9,736 nucleotides of DNA. Origin: an uncultured Lachnospiraceae bacterium. Lineage in GTDB: Bacteria; Bacillota; Clostridia; Lachnospirales; Lachnospiraceae. The position numbers and the translations under genes are program-made. The notes below the pieces were generated by a model, which saw nothing but the letters and a program-made list of their open reading frames with translations, made no database searches and had not been told where the DNA came from. Shown here piece after piece: positions 1-6,072 of the stretch (the first letter of the stretch is position 1; every line of letters starts with the position of its first letter). The DNA lies in the NCBI GenBank assembly GCA_947175845.1, contig CAMWOK010000093.1, forward strand, positions 1 to 9,736, read 5' to 3'.

Positions 1-509
1 ACATAAGGAAGCACCTGAAGCATCGCTTTCCCATATTCCCGTCCCTGATAGTATTCCCGATCTTTTTTGCCGGCAATCCCACCGCCCAGCGCCACCGCCG
101 CGCAAACTGTAAAGAGCACACAGTACGTCGCATTGTTGATTTTCCCCCATATGAGGAAAAACAAAAAAATTCCCGGAAACATCACCGCACAAAATGTATC
201 GATGACCCGCCCGTCAGAAAGCCATTTGACCTTCCATAAAAGAAGAAGCGCGATCAGGCACAGAACTGCCACTGGCACGCCGTAATGAATATATGTTCGA
301 ACATCCATATCCCAAAAGCTTTCCGCCAGCGTATTGGCCCTGCTGCCCAGAACACATTTCACCGCGGAGAGCACAAAATAAATCCCATTAAAATAAAGAA
401 ATGCCACCCTCGCAAAGCGCGTCCCGTCATGACATAGCACTGTCCACGCAGACGCAGACACCAACGCAAATATCAAGATAAACACAAAAATAGCAATCCC
501 CTGCTGCAT
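1..509 (-). CDS. Multi-pass membrane protein of unknown function, partial (C-terminus off the left edge)
   Basis: An open frame runs leftward from an ATG at 509 and leaves the window still open, giving 169 residues without a stop. The start is supported by an AGAAGG Shine-Dalgarno at 518-523, 8 nt upstream. Five hydrophobic stretches are visible, at roughly residues 3-25, 36-53, 76-95, 108-126 and 129-147. The loops between them are short and the visible end is charged and Tyr-rich (KKDREYYQGREYG), so this is an integral membrane protein. The third segment is followed by basic residues (LLLLWKVKWL), consistent with a cytoplasmic loop there. I do not recognise the family and assign no function. 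It is transcribed from its own promoter at 635-663, not from thg1 readthrough alone. The open frame and membrane nature are certain; the role is unknown. Confidence 0.75.
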   Translation of the reverse strand, partial: MQQGIAIFVFILIFALVSASAWTVLCHDGTRFARVAFLYFNGIYFVLSAVKCVLGSRANTLAESFWDMDVRTYIHYGVPVAVLCLIALLLLWKVKWLSDGRVIDTFCAVMFPGIFLFFLIWGKINNATYCVLFTVCAAVALGGGIAGKKDREYYQGREYGKAMLQVLPY

Positions 510-526
510 ACTGTTTTCCTTCTTTC

Positions 527-558
527 CTGTTGGTAACATGCTGCCAGCATACTAACAG
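527..558 (-). promoter_or_regulatory. Leader hairpin just upstream of the membrane-protein ribosome binding site
   Basis: The transcript from the 635-663 promoter would carry a leader of about 120 nt. Next to the Shine-Dalgarno it can fold into a hairpin. The outer arms are CTGTT/AACAG (527-531 with 554-558). The inner stem is ATGCT/AGCAT around a 3-nt loop (538-542 with 546-550). A GT/AC pair (533-534 with 551-552), a mismatch and a bulge lie between them. The stem ends four bases before the AGAAGG ribosome binding site. It could influence translation, but there is no mutually exclusive alternative fold or U-tract that I can see, and no match to a riboswitch I know. Confidence 0.3.
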
Positions 559-634
559 CATCCGCGCTTTTCCGCGATCGCTGCCGGCATCTGTTCCCAC
601 TATCCTTAAAGCGTACCCACAATGGCACATGATT

Positions 635-663
635 ATTATAGTGCAATTACAGTCAGCTTGCAA
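635..663 (-). promoter_or_regulatory. Sigma-A-type promoter for the left-edge membrane protein
   Basis: On the minus strand there is TTGCAA (658-663), exactly 17 bp, then a perfect TATAAT (635-640). This is a 4/6 -35 box and a 6/6 -10 box at ideal spacing. It lies in the gap after the thg1 stop codon (719) and points at the ATG at 509. The predicted transcription start is near 628. The bases between 664 and 718 hold no convincing terminator for thg1. Confidence 0.7.
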
Positions 664-718
664 TGAGATTTTTTAGCGCAGGCTTTTTCTCCCTTTATCG
701 ATCCATGAAACACATTTT

Positions 719-1477
719 TCAAGGGAGAAGGAACGCACCAATCATCGCCGCATACGACGCCCCAAGCGGCAGCTCATACTCCACTGTTAACCTGCTTCTT
801 ACGGCCTTCTCCTTGTTTCCGGTCACAGGATTTAAGCCTTCCTTTTCATACTGCTCTTTCCATATGCCAATCCCGCGCTTCTGCCAGGACGGAAGCTGGT
901 CAAAGTTTATCCCTCTTGAAAAGAGAAGCTCGTTCTTGTAGCACACTGACCGCCCCTCCAGCTGCCTGGTGGCCTCCTGGACACTCTTTCCCTCTTTTCT
1001 GAGCATCCAGTAACAGTGTGCATTCAGGGAATTTCTGTGCGCATCTCCCTGCCGCCACAGAAAATAGTCCTGCACCCGCTCAAGCGTGGGAAGCGGGACA
1101 ATACGGCAGTCAAAAGTTGCCGCCTTTCCCAGTGCGAGCGAAAAAGACGCACTCGCCTCCGCCGCCAGTGTGGAATTGTACTTTCGCACCTTTCTGCCAA
1201 ACGTGTTCTCGCCCGCAGCAAACAACAGTGAAATCTCATCGCTCTGCGTAAACGCGTACACAACGCGGAATCCACAGTCCATCAGACGCTCGGCCGTGTG
1301 AACCATCAGGTCTCTGAACCGCACGTCAAACGGCGCCTCAAACTGGCATAGTTCTTTCGTCAGCCTCGTAAATCCTCTTCCGTCCAGCCTTGCCGCCATA
1401 TAGAGATCCGGCAGGATCCTCTGATCCAGCGACTGCTCGTACACACGCATCGTTTTATCCAGCTCGTCAAAGTTCAT
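719..1477 (-). CDS. Thg1-like protein (tRNAHis guanylyltransferase family, 3'-to-5' RNA polymerase)
   Basis: Members of this family add nucleotides to the 5' end of RNA in the reverse (3'-to-5') direction. Eukaryotic Thg1 adds G-1 to tRNAHis, while bacterial Thg1-like proteins repair 5'-truncated tRNAs against the opposite strand. The 252-residue protein shows the palm signature ARLDGRGFTRLTK (residues 29-41; metal-binding D32 and G33) and the second carboxylate pair in TQSDEISLLF (D80, E81). A DAHRNSLNAHCYW block (145-157) sits where eukaryotic Thg1 has HINNLYN, which is typical of the bacterial branch. The frame extends upstream to 1546, but the ATG at 1477 has GAGGAG (1485-1490) 7 nt before it and begins at the conserved domain. 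Its first 11 bases overlap the end of the kinase gene, indicating translational coupling. Family assignment is strong. The actual RNA substrate is not known. Confidence 0.93.
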   Translation of the reverse strand: MNFDELDKTMRVYEQSLDQRILPDLYMAARLDGRGFTRLTKELCQFEAPFDVRFRDLMVHTAERLMDCGFRVVYAFTQSDEISLLFAAGENTFGRKVRKYNSTLAAEASASFSLALGKAATFDCRIVPLPTLERVQDYFLWRQGDAHRNSLNAHCYWMLRKEGKSVQEATRQLEGRSVCYKNELLFSRGINFDQLPSWQKRGIGIWKEQYEKEGLNPVTGNKEKAVRSRLTVEYELPLGASYAAMIGAFLLP

Positions 1478-1952
1478 CCTGATTCTCCTCTCCCCCACGA
1501 CAAAAACTGTCCGGTGTTTTCCACTTTTCAACAGCCATCCCTGCATCTGTCATGCAGACAAAATACAGTTCGTCAAAGCCCTCCTTGCAGGATGGCAGCT
1601 CCAGCTTATGCGAGGTCGCCGCGATCGCTTTTGCCGGAACCTTCGCTTTTCCCTCCCGCAGTTCATTGCGGGCAATGCACTCCTGAACGCGCGACTGCAT
1701 AAAATAACCGACGACCTTATAACCGTGTTCCTTCGCCTTGAAAATATACTTTCTGCGCTCTTCGGCAGTGGGGTTTGTGTTGTCGATCACCATGTTTTTC
1801 CCCGCGCAGAACGCCTCTTCCATCGCACTGTTTTCCTTGTTGCGCGTGTGGAGTGTGTCCAGATTGATTCTGACATATTCTGACAGATACGCTCTGCAGA
1901 ATGTGCTCTTTCCACTCGCCTGAATCCCCGTCATAACCGCCATTGTCGGCAT
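1467..1952 (-). CDS. T4 Pnkp-like polynucleotide 5'-kinase (P-loop, AAA_33 type)
   Basis: This 161-residue protein is predicted to transfer the gamma phosphate of ATP to a 5'-hydroxyl RNA or DNA end. It has a Walker A loop GIQASGKST (residues 9-17). INLDTLHTR (29-37) sits where T4 polynucleotide kinase has NRDDYR, with D32 as probable general base and R37 as phosphate contact. VIDNTNPTAEERR (55-67) matches T4's ISDTNLNPERR segment, and the lid RNELREGKAKVP (95-106) matches T4's RNSKRGTKAVP. Only the kinase domain is present, with no 3'-phosphatase or ligase domain. There are ATGs at 1961, 1952 and 1943. AGGAG at 1962-1966 touches the first, is 9 nt from the second and is too far from the third, so 1952 is chosen. 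It is first in the operon with the Thg1-like gene, driven from 2009-2038. The kinase fold is secure. Polynucleotide, rather than another small substrate, is likely from the alignment and the neighbour. Confidence 0.87.
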   Translation of the reverse strand: MPTMAVMTGIQASGKSTFCRAYLSEYVRINLDTLHTRNKENSAMEEAFCAGKNMVIDNTNPTAEERRKYIFKAKEHGYKVVGYFMQSRVQECIARNELREGKAKVPAKAIAATSHKLELPSCKEGFDELYFVCMTDAGMAVEKWKTPDSFCRGGEENQDEL

Positions 1953-2008
1953 GCTGACCATCTCCTGTTCTCTGTGTTTCTCCCGTACAAACCCATTTTG
2001 CTACCCTC

Positions 2009-2038
2009 ATTATATACCAACAGGACGATTTATGACAA
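2009..2038 (-). promoter_or_regulatory. Promoter of the kinase-Thg1 operon
   Basis: The minus strand reads TTGTCA (2033-2038, 5/6 to consensus), an 18-bp spacer, then TATAAT (2009-2014, 6/6). A start near 2002 would give a leader of about 50 nt to the kinase ATG at 1952. It faces away from the lipoprotein promoter (2082-2110), so the 216-bp gap 1953-2168 is a divergent promoter region. Confidence 0.72.
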
Positions 2039-2081
2039 GTTCTCTTTTCAGGAGCCGTACAGGTTATTTGGTTAATTTGTC

Positions 2082-2110
2082 TTGTAGTGCACACTAATGC
2101 ATAGTATAAT
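2082..2110 (+). promoter_or_regulatory. Promoter of the lipoprotein gene
   Basis: TTGTAG (2082-2087, only 3/6), 17 bp, then perfect TATAAT (2105-2110). The weak -35 together with the palindrome at 2085-2096 overlapping it suggests a regulated promoter. The leader to the ATG at 2169 would be about 50 nt. An in-frame ATG at 2097 lies upstream of this -10 box and so is not used. Confidence 0.6.
2085..2096. promoter_or_regulatory. Candidate operator palindrome in the lipoprotein promoter
   Basis: TAGTG-CA-CACTA is a perfect 5-bp inverted repeat around a 2-bp centre. It overlaps the -35 box and fills part of the spacer before the -10 box, which is a classic repressor position. No regulator gene lies adjacent and I do not recognise the site as belonging to a known family. 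Confidence 0.35.
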
Positions 2111-2168
2111 TAGCTTAACTGAATTATCTCACGCAGAAACAAACCAAAGAAAAGGAGTGAATTTTCAA

Positions 2169-3692
2169 ATGAAAATCAAGGCTGCAAAGAAAGTGATCGT
2201 CATTTTATCAGCATTGTCAATGCTCTTCACCGTCTCGTGCTCACCGGGGAGAAACGCGGGCCAAGACACGGCTTCCTCCGGCAGCTCGTCCATCAAGGAC
2301 ACCTTCCAGAGCGGTAGTTCGAAGGACGCGCCGGACAACGGACAGGAGAAGGAGAGCCAGACGACAAAAAATGACAAAAAAGAATCCGGCCAGACACAGA
2401 GTTTTGCCGAGGCACACGACGCGTTCAAGACCACACTCGCGCGCGAGGAGAACGACGCCGACCCGATTGCTGACCCGCCAGAAGGGTATTTTGACCTGAT
2501 AAAGTATCCTTCCACCGTCGGTGATCTGGCTGCCTATGTTTCCAGCGATCCGGGCGACGGCGAAAAGCATCCCCTGATCATCTGGGTTGTCGGCGGCTGG
2601 GGAAACGGGATTGACGATTTTCCATGGTGTTACCCCGCATGGGACAACGATCAGACCGGCTCCGCGTTCTGGCAGGCTGACATCCTGATGATGTACCCGT
2701 CCTTCCGGGGCGGCAACGGCAATCCCGGCCATTATGAGGCATTATTTGGCGAGGTGGACGACATCGCTGCCGCCTACGACTATGCTGCCTCCCTGCCGTA
2801 TGTGGACCCCGACCGAATTTATCTGGGCGGACACAGCACCGGCGCAACGCGGGCACTGCTTGCCGCCGAGTACACCGACAAGTTCCGCGCCGTGTTCTGC
2901 TTCGGCGCCGTGGACGAGGTGAAGTACCACAACAACAGCCAGTTTACCTTTGACACCAGCATTGAGGAAGAGTTCACCATGCGCTCCCCGATCCACTGGC
3001 TGGACGACATCAAGACGCCCACTTTCCTGATCGAAGGAAGCGATGGCAACGCCGACAATCTCAAGAACATTGAGAACGCCACGGACAACGAAAACATCCA
3101 CTGCTATGTCATACCGGGACAGGATCACTTCTCTGTCCTCGCACCGCTCACCAGGGTTGCAGCCGAGAAGATTTTATCGGACACGGGTGCTGAGCCTGAC
3201 ATCACCATCACACAGGAGGAGCTCGAATCCGCCATGAAGCAGGATCCCGTCACCCCGCTGCCGCTGATGATGACCTTCACGGACGAGGACTTGGGGCTGT
3301 CCATGTCGTATCCGTTCCTATGGGAAGTACAGGATGTCTCCGAGGAGGGCGAGATCGCGTGGTATCTGACTTCCATGTACGAGGAGGACAATGTGTGGGA
3401 TCTGGCGACACTCTACATCGATGCATATGAACCGGAGTTGGGCGTGCAGGAAATCGTGGATTCGCTCAAAGAGGAAGGATTGGAAGCCACACCTCTGACA
3501 ATCAACGGCATGGACGCGGTCCAGTGCGTCGACATGTTTGAGGACGAGGAGGGCTATTCCTATCAGAATACCTATGTGATCGTACTCACGAAGGACGCGA
3601 TGGTCTCGTTTGATTTTTACATTCCTGAGTACTATGGAGAGGACGCAAAAGAACTGTTTCAGACAATGATTGACAGCATCAGAACTGAGTAG
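2169..3692 (+). CDS. Secreted lipoprotein: alpha/beta hydrolase (prolyl-oligopeptidase-like) plus C-terminal domain
   Basis: The 507-residue product starts with a lipoprotein signal peptide: KIKAAKK, then a hydrophobic stretch, then LFTVSC with C24 as the lipidated cysteine. The Thr at -3 is unusual. A Ser/Gln/Lys-rich linker (about 25-80) should hold the catalytic part off the membrane. The hydrolase domain (about 100-335) has an oxyanion-type loop IIWVVGGWGNG (137-147) and the nucleophile elbow GHSTG (S223). An acidic loop LIEGSDGNADN (287-297) probably supplies the Asp, and PGQDH supplies the His (H320). Residues 365-507 form a second, acidic domain, beginning YPFLWEV, that resembles PsbP/Mog1-like lipoprotein modules. 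The start is the ATG at 2169, with AGGAG at 2153-2157, 11 nt upstream. A longer frame from 2097 would begin inside the promoter. Peptidase, esterase or depolymerase activity cannot be told apart here. Confidence 0.85.
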   Translation: MKIKAAKKVIVILSALSMLFTVSCSPGRNAGQDTASSGSSSIKDTFQSGSSKDAPDNGQEKESQTTKNDKKESGQTQSFAEAHDAFKTTLAREENDADPIADPPEGYFDLIKYPSTVGDLAAYVSSDPGDGEKHPLIIWVVGGWGNGIDDFPWCYPAWDNDQTGSAFWQADILMMYPSFRGGNGNPGHYEALFGEVDDIAAAYDYAASLPYVDPDRIYLGGHSTGATRALLAAEYTDKFRAVFCFGAVDEVKYHNNSQFTFDTSIEEEFTMRSPIHWLDDIKTPTFLIEGSDGNADNLKNIENATDNENIHCYVIPGQDHFSVLAPLTRVAAEKILSDTGAEPDITITQEELESAMKQDPVTPLPLMMTFTDEDLGLSMSYPFLWEVQDVSEEGEIAWYLTSMYEEDNVWDLATLYIDAYEPELGVQEIVDSLKEEGLEATPLTINGMDAVQCVDMFEDEEGYSYQNTYVIVLTKDAMVSFDFYIPEYYGEDAKELFQTMIDSIRTE

Positions 3693-3712
3693 CTGGCACA
3701 TTTTTCCCTTCC

Positions 3713-3748
3713 CGGCAGCCGGTGCGTACAAGAAAGCACCGGCTGCCG
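3713..3748. terminator. Perfect 13-bp hairpin between convergent genes, without a U-tract
   Basis: CGGCAGCCGGTGC (3713-3725) and its exact reverse complement (3736-3748) flank a 10-nt loop. The hairpin sits between the stop codons of the lipoprotein gene (3692) and the ATP-grasp gene (3756). Neither direction has a run of U after the stem, so it is not a standard intrinsic terminator. A bidirectional stop aided by Rho or a 3'-end protecting stem are the options. Confidence 0.5.
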
Positions 3749-3755
3749 CTGTCAT

Positions 3756-4610
3756 CTACGCAAAACACTGATGGAGCGCCCTGAAAAATGCCGTGTAGTC
3801 CTGCCCGTCCGAAAGCCCGCACACGCTGCCGTCCCCGGCTTCGATTATCTTCCACGTCCCGTCCGAAAGCTGTGCAAAATCCACTGTATAAAACACGCTG
3901 GGCAGACTGCGGTACTTTTCGACAAGCTCTTTTGGCGGCATGGGCGCCGTCGCAGGCTGTCCGGAATTGCGTGACACCGACACAGCTTCATGGTTGATGT
4001 AGAACACGCGGTACTCGTTCGTTCTGCCCCCGTACTGCTTCAGATCCAGAAACTCCTTGATGCAGATACCTCCCGTGAGCAGATTCCCGCGATACCTGTA
4101 AAATACCTCCATCCATTGATTGAATGCCTCCTGCCTGATCGAGCCGTCGAAATACCGCGGAAACTCTGTGCCTTTGACCGATTTCACATAATCCTTGACC
4201 ATAAATCTTGGAAACGCTTCTTTCACCTGCGCAATGTCAATCTCCGTATGCAGCGGAAAAATCTTCATCTTTGCGGTATCCTTCTCCACGAGCCTGTACA
4301 CATTGGGAAACACATGCAGCGCCTCGTATGCCGCAGGCGGCGTCACCAGATGGATTCCGCGCGCCCGCAGCTGGCTGTAAAACGCCTCATACTGCTCTGG
4401 CTTCATCATCCACCCACGGTAGACTGCCTGCACCGCCGCAGGCGGCGTCCCTGTCAGCTCCAGCTTTCCCTCCTCAAACCACTTGTCATATCCAAATAAA
4501 ACCACGTCAAACAGCCCGGTTTGAATCGCTGCCTCCCACTCTTGCTGCAAGTCCTCGTCAACCCTGCGCGCGTCAAAAAAACTCGACGGAAACACAATTG
4601 TACTGACCAC
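3756..4610 (-). CDS. ATP-grasp domain protein, R2K-clade-like, substrate unknown
   Basis: ATP-grasp enzymes usually join a carboxylate to an amine or thiol through an acyl-phosphate. This 284-residue protein shows PRFMVKDYVKSVKG (134-147), the lysine-bearing strand, and GICIKEFLDLK (181-191). NEYRVFYIN (198-206) carries the conserved Arg. YTVDFAQLSDGTWKIIEAGDG (241-261) is the metal-binding strand pair, with D244 and E257. The R+K layout and the N-terminal YRGWMMKPEQYEAFY region resemble the family called ATP-grasp R2K clade 3 (formerly DUF4343). The start is GTG at 4610, because a strong AAGGAGG (4619-4625) lies 8 nt upstream. The frame stays open to a TTG at 4643, but that is upstream of the ribosome binding site. 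No dedicated promoter is obvious, so readthrough from ctpA is possible. The fold is confident. The reaction is not assignable, and there is no partner gene. Confidence 0.8.
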   Translation of the reverse strand: MVSTIVFPSSFFDARRVDEDLQQEWEAAIQTGLFDVVLFGYDKWFEEGKLELTGTPPAAVQAVYRGWMMKPEQYEAFYSQLRARGIHLVTPPAAYEALHVFPNVYRLVEKDTAKMKIFPLHTEIDIAQVKEAFPRFMVKDYVKSVKGTEFPRYFDGSIRQEAFNQWMEVFYRYRGNLLTGGICIKEFLDLKQYGGRTNEYRVFYINHEAVSVSRNSGQPATAPMPPKELVEKYRSLPSVFYTVDFAQLSDGTWKIIEAGDGSVCGLSDGQDYTAFFRALHQCFA

Positions 4611-4618
4611 ACACACCA

Positions 4619-4625
4619 CCTCCTT
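4619..4625 (-). promoter_or_regulatory. Ribosome binding site that fixes the ATP-grasp start at GTG 4610
   Basis: AAGGAGG is a near-perfect anti-16S match, 8 nt before GTG 4610. Because it lies inside the longer reading frame that begins at TTG 4643, the longer start is very unlikely. Confidence 0.75.
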
Positions 4626-4653
4626 AATAAAATTGAAAATCAAACCTGTTAAG

Positions 4654-4691
4654 AAAAAGCAAAACCCGCATCCTGTCAGGTTTTGCTTTTT
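4654..4691 (-). terminator. Intrinsic terminator after the division operon
   Basis: A perfect 13-bp stem, AAAAAGCAAAACC (4654-4666) with GGTTTTGCTTTTT (4679-4691), has a 12-nt loop. Read on the minus strand, the 3' arm ends in GCTTTTTCTT, giving a U-tract. It begins 23 bases after the ctpA stop codon at 4715. It is symmetric enough (A-tract before, T-tract after) to work on the plus strand too, but no plus-strand gene reaches it. Confidence 0.8.
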
Positions 4692-4714
4692 GCCGATCGC
4701 TCTTTTTTGGAATA

Positions 4715-6022
4715 CTATTGCATCATGCCCGCCAGCACTTCTTTTGCTTTCTCCAGCTGATTGTCCGTGCCGGCTTTGTACAGATCTGCGTCGAACGCAA
4801 CTTCCACATCCGGCTCGATGCCGATTCCGTGGATATTGTTGCCGTTTGGCGTGAAATAACTGCTCACCGTGAGTTTGATTGCCGATCCGTCCGAGAGGTT
4901 AATCACCTTCTGCACGATGCCCTTGCCAAAGGTCGTCGTGCCAACCAGTCTGCCGATCCCGTAATCCTTCACCGCTCCTGCGAGAATCTCGGATGCGCTT
5001 GCGCTGTAGCCGTTTGTGAGCACCACCAGCGGGACATCAATCTGGTTGTCTCCATTGCAGGTGTACTCCTCGCGCTTTCCATATTTGTCCTCTGTGTAGA
5101 CAATCATGCCCTTTGGAAGAAGCATCCGGGCAATGTCGCAGACCGTCGAGAGATTGCCGCCTGGATTGCTGCGCAGATCGATAATCAGCCCCTTCATTCC
5201 GTCCGCCTTCGCCTGGCCGTAGGCACTCTCAAACTGTCCTGTCGTCACCAGGTCAAACTCTGTGATCTGTATATACGCCATGTCGTCGTCAAACAGCTCA
5301 TACTCGACTGTCGGGCTTTCAATCTTCCTGCGCTCCACGCGAAACTCAAGCGGTTCCGCAGCATTTTCGCGGATGATCGTCAGATTCACATACGTGTGTT
5401 CTTCTCCCTTTATCTTGCTCACGACATACGCTTTATCCTTGCCCTGCATATCCTCGTCGTTCACTTTGTAGATGTAATCCCCCTGCTGCAGGCCGCCCGC
5501 CTCAGCCGGCGTATCTTTGATGACCCCGCTAATCTGCACATACCCGGCGTCCCCGTCCTGAATGTATGCGCCGATTCCATAATAGATTCCTTCTGTCTGC
5601 TGCTGCAGCGCAATCAGCTCCTCGCTGGTGTAGTAGACACTGTACGGGTCATCCAGCGCCTCCAGCAGCCCCCTGTAGAGTCCATCCTCGAGGGCTCCCT
5701 CCTCGACATCCTTCCAGAAATATTGGTCGATCGTGTCCTCGAGCACGGCAAGTTTGCGCTCCACACCTGCATCCGTGATGCTCGCCCCGCCATGCGCCTG
5801 TGTGCCCGCCTGCGCATTCCCGCGGCCTCCCGAGACGATCGCGCCGTAGATGCGCACTGCCCCCATGATTCCGAGCGTGAGTGCCACCACGACAAGAATC
5901 CCTGTCACCATCCCGAGAATATAATATTTTGTGCCGCGCTGCTGCAGCTCTTTCTCACTGCCCATCGGATAAAGGCGCTGACCGTTTGTGTCATTACTGC
6001 CATTTGAATATTGGTTCTGCAT
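4715..6022 (-). CDS. S41-family C-terminal processing protease with PDZ domain (CtpA/CtpB type)
   Basis: This 435-residue serine protease cleaves proteins outside the membrane near their C-termini. It has a cytoplasmic N-tail of about 33 residues and one membrane anchor (about 34-60). A helical N-terminal segment (about 85-140, LDDPYSVYYTSEE) follows. A PDZ domain (about 143-232) contains SGVIKDTPAEAGGLQQGD (165-182). The S41 core contains LIIDLRSNPGG (279-289), GYSASASEI with nucleophile S342, and TFGKGIVQ with K367 and Q371. The 25-residue Ser-to-Lys and 4-residue Lys-to-Gln spacings match the Ser-Lys-Gln triad of Prc and CtpB, so it should be active. ATG 6022 has GAGAAAGG (6029-6036) 6 nt before it. 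It lies 29 nt after the M23 hydrolase gene, the last gene before the terminator. Its target is unknown; the neighbouring hydrolase or a sporulation or envelope protein are candidates. Confidence 0.93.
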   Translation of the reverse strand: MQNQYSNGSNDTNGQRLYPMGSEKELQQRGTKYYILGMVTGILVVVALTLGIMGAVRIYGAIVSGGRGNAQAGTQAHGGASITDAGVERKLAVLEDTIDQYFWKDVEEGALEDGLYRGLLEALDDPYSVYYTSEELIALQQQTEGIYYGIGAYIQDGDAGYVQISGVIKDTPAEAGGLQQGDYIYKVNDEDMQGKDKAYVVSKIKGEEHTYVNLTIIRENAAEPLEFRVERRKIESPTVEYELFDDDMAYIQITEFDLVTTGQFESAYGQAKADGMKGLIIDLRSNPGGNLSTVCDIARMLLPKGMIVYTEDKYGKREEYTCNGDNQIDVPLVVLTNGYSASASEILAGAVKDYGIGRLVGTTTFGKGIVQKVINLSDGSAIKLTVSSYFTPNGNNIHGIGIEPDVEVAFDADLYKAGTDNQLEKAKEVLAGMMQ

Positions 6023-6042
6023 TTTTTGCCTTTCTCATTGCC

Positions 6043-6072
6043 ATTATATTATCATTTACTTAGATATTTCCA
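6043..6072 (-). promoter_or_regulatory. Possible internal promoter for the S41 protease gene
   Basis: A perfect TATAAT (6043-6048) sits in the 29-nt gap before ctpA, with TGGAAA (6067-6072, 4/6) 18 bp upstream. A start near 6036 would leave a leader of about 14 nt that just includes the ribosome binding site. The position is suggestive, but the -35 box is weak and lies inside the upstream coding region. Confidence 0.3.

Noticed and set aside
574..581. GCGATCGC palindrome, also at 1621-1628, as a possible repeated genomic motif
   Set aside because: Two copies in about 10 kb, one of them in coding sequence, is not enough to argue for a HIP1-like repeat in this genome.
427..663. Minus-strand frame of 78 codons with a Cys/Val-rich end
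   Set aside because: It runs through the promoter at 635-663 and overlaps the membrane-protein gene in another frame. The composition is typical of out-of-frame translation.
664..718. Terminator for the kinase-Thg1 operon
   Set aside because: Only a 3-bp AGC/GCT stem is present, and its T-run is on the plus strand, the wrong side for these minus-strand genes.
1478..1546. Longer N-terminus (23 residues) for the Thg1-like protein
   Set aside because: It would lie deep inside the kinase gene, lacks similarity to Thg1, and a GAGGAG ribosome binding site sits right before ATG 1477.
2097..2168. Longer N-terminus (24 residues) for the lipoprotein
   Set aside because: ATG 2097 is upstream of the -10 box, and the lipoprotein signal peptide begins at ATG 2169 behind AGGAG.
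3990..4499. Plus-strand open frame of 169 codons opposite the ATP-grasp gene
   Set aside because: It lies wholly inside the well-supported minus-strand gene, its product is His/Arg-rich, and it has no promoter or ribosome binding site. It is a codon-bias shadow.
4718..6007. Plus-strand open frame of 429 codons opposite the S41 protease gene
   Set aside because: It mirrors the protease gene almost base for base. Its product is Arg/His/Cys-rich without recognisable domains, there is no good ribosome binding site, and the opposite strand has a full catalytic triad.
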